A stretch of DNA of 10,070 bases from Ophiosphaerella korrae (taxonomy: Eukaryota; Ascomycota; Dothideomycetes; Pleosporales; Phaeosphaeriaceae): NCBI GenBank assembly GCA_028456385.1, contig JALNQF010000972.1:1-10070 (forward strand), read 5' to 3'. The stretch's first letter is position 1. The number at the start of each line of letters is the position of its first letter. Shown piece after piece: positions 7,678-10,070 of the stretch. The translations under genes were made by a program, and so were the position numbers. A model generated the notes under the pieces. It made no database searches and had not been told where the DNA came from. It saw only the letters and a program-made list of their open reading frames with translations.

Positions 7678-9545
7678 TTTTTTAAGTATTATAGCTATCT
7701 TAAGTTTATTTAAAACTAAGTTTCTTTCTTTATTTTTAACTAGAACTATACTAGTAATACTAACTTCTTTTTATAAGTCTAGTCTTTTACTTAAAGTATT
7801 TACTAACTAGTTATTTTTTTTTTATATATATAACCTTAAATTTAAATATTAATAAAAATTCTTACTATCTTATATAATATTATAATAGGTTCTTATTTAT
7901 TATAAATTTTATAAAATTCTTATAGTTTATATAGATATTTATTTTATACTTTACTTTTTATAAGTAAACTTTTTATTATTTAAATACTTTATAAATTACT
8001 AGTATTTTTTTATTATAGATTAAGTAGTTAAGCTCTACTAGCTTTATCTTCTTAGAAAAATATTTAACTAAGTACTTTTACTTAGTTCTTAGGTCTTTTT
8101 ATATTAGTACTATTCTATAGACTAAATTATATATATCTATTTTTACTATTACTACTAGTTCTAGGTTATATATTCTAATAACTAGGTTTTCTATAAACTT
8201 TCTTTTAATTTAAATAAATACTTTATTATACTCTTTTATCTATTTAAATAGTATATCTTTTTTTATAAGTTTAGTTAATAGCTTTATATATTTAAACTAT
8301 TTTACTATTAATTTTCTATAAAAGTTTACTAGTTTATAAAACTATTATTCTTTTAATAAGTTTTTTAGTATTAGTAGTTCTTTAATTAATTTAATTTTTC
8401 TTAAGTTAATTTTAATTTTTCTTAGTTTAATAATAAATCTAAAGAAGTCTATTTTCTTTATATAGAACTTATATTTTCTTATTTTAAAAAATAATTTATT
8501 TTCTACTAGCTTTTCTAGTACTTTATATATATATAAAATATATTTATCTTCTATTTCTAAGAATATAAAGATATTATCTAAGTATTCTTTTAGTACTATA
8601 TTAATTCTTTCTTAGAATACTACTAGTATATTTATTAGTTTAAAAAGTATAACTATATATTTAAATAGTTTTTACTAAGTTCTAAATACTATCTTCTATT
8701 TATTACTTTTTTTAATTCTAATTTAGTAGTAAGTATTCTAGATATCTAGCTTTATAAAGATCTTTACTCTTTATAGCTTATCTTATATTTTATTTATATA
8801 TAGTAAAGTATATTAGTTTTTATTTATATTTATATTAGTTTTTTTAAAATCTATATAAAGTTTTTTATTATCTATCTCTTTTTTATCTATAAATATAAGT
8901 CTATATACTACTAAAAATTTAGATTCTTATATCTATCTTTTCTTTATTATATTTTTAATAAATTCTTATTTAATTTTATATTTTTCTTTAGTTTTCTAGT
9001 AAACTAGGCTTTAACCTACGATTTTTCTTTCTTCTAAGTCTATTACTAAGTCTTATAGTTAATATTCTAGAAAGTAGTCTTTAGGTTTTATAAGTTATCT
9101 TTCTTACCTTTTATATTTATCTAGGAACTCTCTTTTATATATATTTATATTAGCTTTTAATATATTTCTTTTAAAGTAACTAATTTTCTCTATTCTTTAA
9201 TTAATTCTTAGGTTAGCTATTTATAACTATAATATCTCTAGGATTATATTTTACTTATTATTAATTATTATTATATCTATAACTATACTTTTAATCTTTT
9301 ACTTTTTTAGCTCTAATATAGAAAGTAATATCTTAAACTTTATAAGTTTTTTAAATAGTTTTCTTATAATTATACTTAGTTATTAAAGATATTTTTTTAT
9401 TATATAGTATATTCTTTATTCTTTTATAAACTTATTTAATATAAAGTTTTTTATAGCTTTACTATTAATTATTATTTATATATTTTTTTTTAGAAAGTAT
9501 TTATCTTTATAATATATAAGCTTTTTATACCTTCTAATATATTTT
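7672..9545 (-). pseudogene. Element B pol: protease, RT and RNase H (RIP-degenerate, antisense)
   Basis: The reverse complement aligns with A from about 2957 to 5165 without A's RT insert. Minus-strand landmarks are the protease site Asn-Ser-Lys-Ala (9455-9466) and the RT active site Tyr-Leu-Asp-Asn (8573-8584), both in the same phase. The RNase H region follows toward 7700. The RT motif is the family Tyr-Leu-Asp-Asp with one G-to-A change. The distance between the protease and RT sites is 24 nt shorter than in A once the insert is removed, a multiple of three. Stops fill the frame. The pol continues in phase at 453 leftward, across element A. Toward 9545 the match to A fades, and B's gag and 5' LTR are not recognised in the window. 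Confidence 0.85.
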
Positions 9546-9596
9546 ACTACTAAGCTTATTAAACTACTAAGCTTATTAAACTACTAAGTTTATTAC
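9546..9596. repeat. Three tandem 17-bp repeats
   Basis: The unit actactaagcttattaa occurs at 9546-9562 and 9563-9579, with a third copy (one G/A-type change inside, last base different) at 9580-9596. It marks the point where alignment of element B with A ends. Confidence 0.85.
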
Positions 9597-9703
9597 TTTT
9601 TCTTAGTACTTTAAATACTACTTCTATACTACTATATCTTAATAACCTAAAGAAAATATTCTTAAGTAAAAAAGTAAGTTTAAGCTTACTTTCTAAGCTT
9701 TAG
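9597..9703. other. Unassigned spacer between element B and the right-hand LTR
   Basis: I could not align these 107 bp with any part of A, on either strand. They contain a short inverted repeat (agtaag ... cttact near 9675-9692). They may be diverged gag/pol linker of B, an insert, or older flanking DNA. RIP composition is the same as elsewhere. Confidence 0.5.
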
Positions 9704-10070
9704 TATTATAGCTATAATAAAAGAAAGCTAATTAGAGCTAATTAGCTTTACTATAGATAATAACAATATATATAACTTATAAAGTAATAAACTTAATTAG
9801 AAAACTAACTATAATAAAGATTTATAATAAATTTATAATTTATAATCTTAGTAAATATAAAGTATAAAGCTAAGTACGTAATAAATTTATAATTTATAAT
9901 CTTAGTAAATATAGAGTATAAAGTAAGCTAAAGAAGAATAAGTATATAGTTAGTAATAATACGTATTATTAGGATAGTATTAGTAATCTAATTTCTAACC
10001 TAGAACGCTAATACTTAATATTATATATATAAATTAACTATTATTTATAGTTATTACTAATTACTATATA
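9704..10070 (+). repeat. Diverged LTR of the same family as A, running off the right edge
   Basis: Several blocks match A's LTR in the same order and orientation: the start (tattatagctataata), then taattagaaaactaacta near 9794, the tandem 54/55-bp unit, and agtatatagttagta ... atagtattagtaat near 9940-9990. Between blocks it differs far more than A's two LTRs differ from each other, and it lacks A's 3' LTR end within the window. It is a solo LTR or the 5' LTR of a third element extending rightward. The first 16 bases form a perfect palindrome. It keeps one CpA (9764). Confidence 0.7.
9825..9932 (+). repeat. Tandem 54-bp units in the right-hand LTR
   Basis: Units start at 9825 and 9879 (taataaatttataattt) and share cttagtaaatat and agtataaag. 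They correspond to the 55-bp unit of A's LTRs, so the duplication occurs in more than one copy of the family. Confidence 0.75.

Noticed and set aside
1..10070. Mitochondrial genome, plasmid or AT-rich bacterial origin
   Set aside because: AT richness alone could suggest these, but the specific loss of CpA/TpG, the chromovirus with LTRs and the nested target duplications point to RIP-affected fungal nuclear DNA. No mitochondrial genes or tRNA-like folds were recognised.
1..10070. Intact protein-coding genes in short open stretches
   Set aside because: Short open frames exist on both strands, but they are gaps between RIP-made stops in pol and gag fossils or in their complement. None has a start, length and composition suggesting a working gene. 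ATG is nearly absent because TpG has been removed.
1..10070. Centromere or replication origin
   Set aside because: AT-rich, repeat-dense fungal DNA can serve as a centromere, and AT-rich strings resemble origin consensus sites by chance. Nothing in the sequence itself distinguishes this, so no feature is called.
1..10070. An undescribed defence, toxin or metabolic system
   Set aside because: Every alignable stretch is LTR retrotransposon sequence. The few unassigned stretches (6615-7200, 9546-9703) show no recognisable domain that would support a new system.

Overview
The window is a graveyard of nested LTR retrotransposons with no intact gene. Base composition is extremely A+T rich. Reading by eye, I found only about four CpA or TpG dinucleotides in 10 kb, while roughly fifteen CpG remain. 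Near-total loss of CpA/TpG, with TpA everywhere, is the mark of repeat-induced point mutation (RIP). This points to an AT-rich, repeat-filled compartment of a filamentous ascomycete (Pezizomycotina) nuclear genome. The species cannot be told from the sequence. Almost every 'stop' lies where a Gln, Arg or Trp codon would become TAA, TAG or TGA by C-to-T or G-to-A changes.

Layout. Element A (about 454-7671, plus strand) is a full-length Ty3/Gypsy retrotransposon of chromovirus type. It has a 5' LTR (454-849), a degenerate gag (about 905-2515), a degenerate pol (about 2516-6614: protease, reverse transcriptase, RNase H, DD35E integrase, chromodomain), a 3' non-coding part, a polypurine tract and a 3' LTR (7222-7671). 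Element B is an older relative on the minus strand (1-453 and 7672 to about 9545). A inserted into B's pol just upstream of its integrase zinc finger, leaving the shared target sequence acttt(t) on both sides. Deleting a net 7,223 bp rejoins B's pol in one reading frame. A third, smaller insertion (3789-4086) sits inside A's RT domain. It looks like a solo LTR of an unrelated family, with RIP-converted TG...CA ends (now TA...TA), an AGATA duplication and a cluster of perfect palindromes. On the right, after a short unassigned stretch with three 17-bp tandem repeats (9546-9703), a diverged LTR of the same family as A's begins at about 9704 and runs off the window.

Order of events inferred: B inserted first, A jumped into B, the solo-LTR family jumped into A, and RIP hit all of them. 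No new functional system is visible. The interesting content is the layered fossil record: a saturated mutation pattern, precise nested junctions, differing copies of a 55-bp LTR tandem repeat, and differences between A and B that RIP cannot explain.
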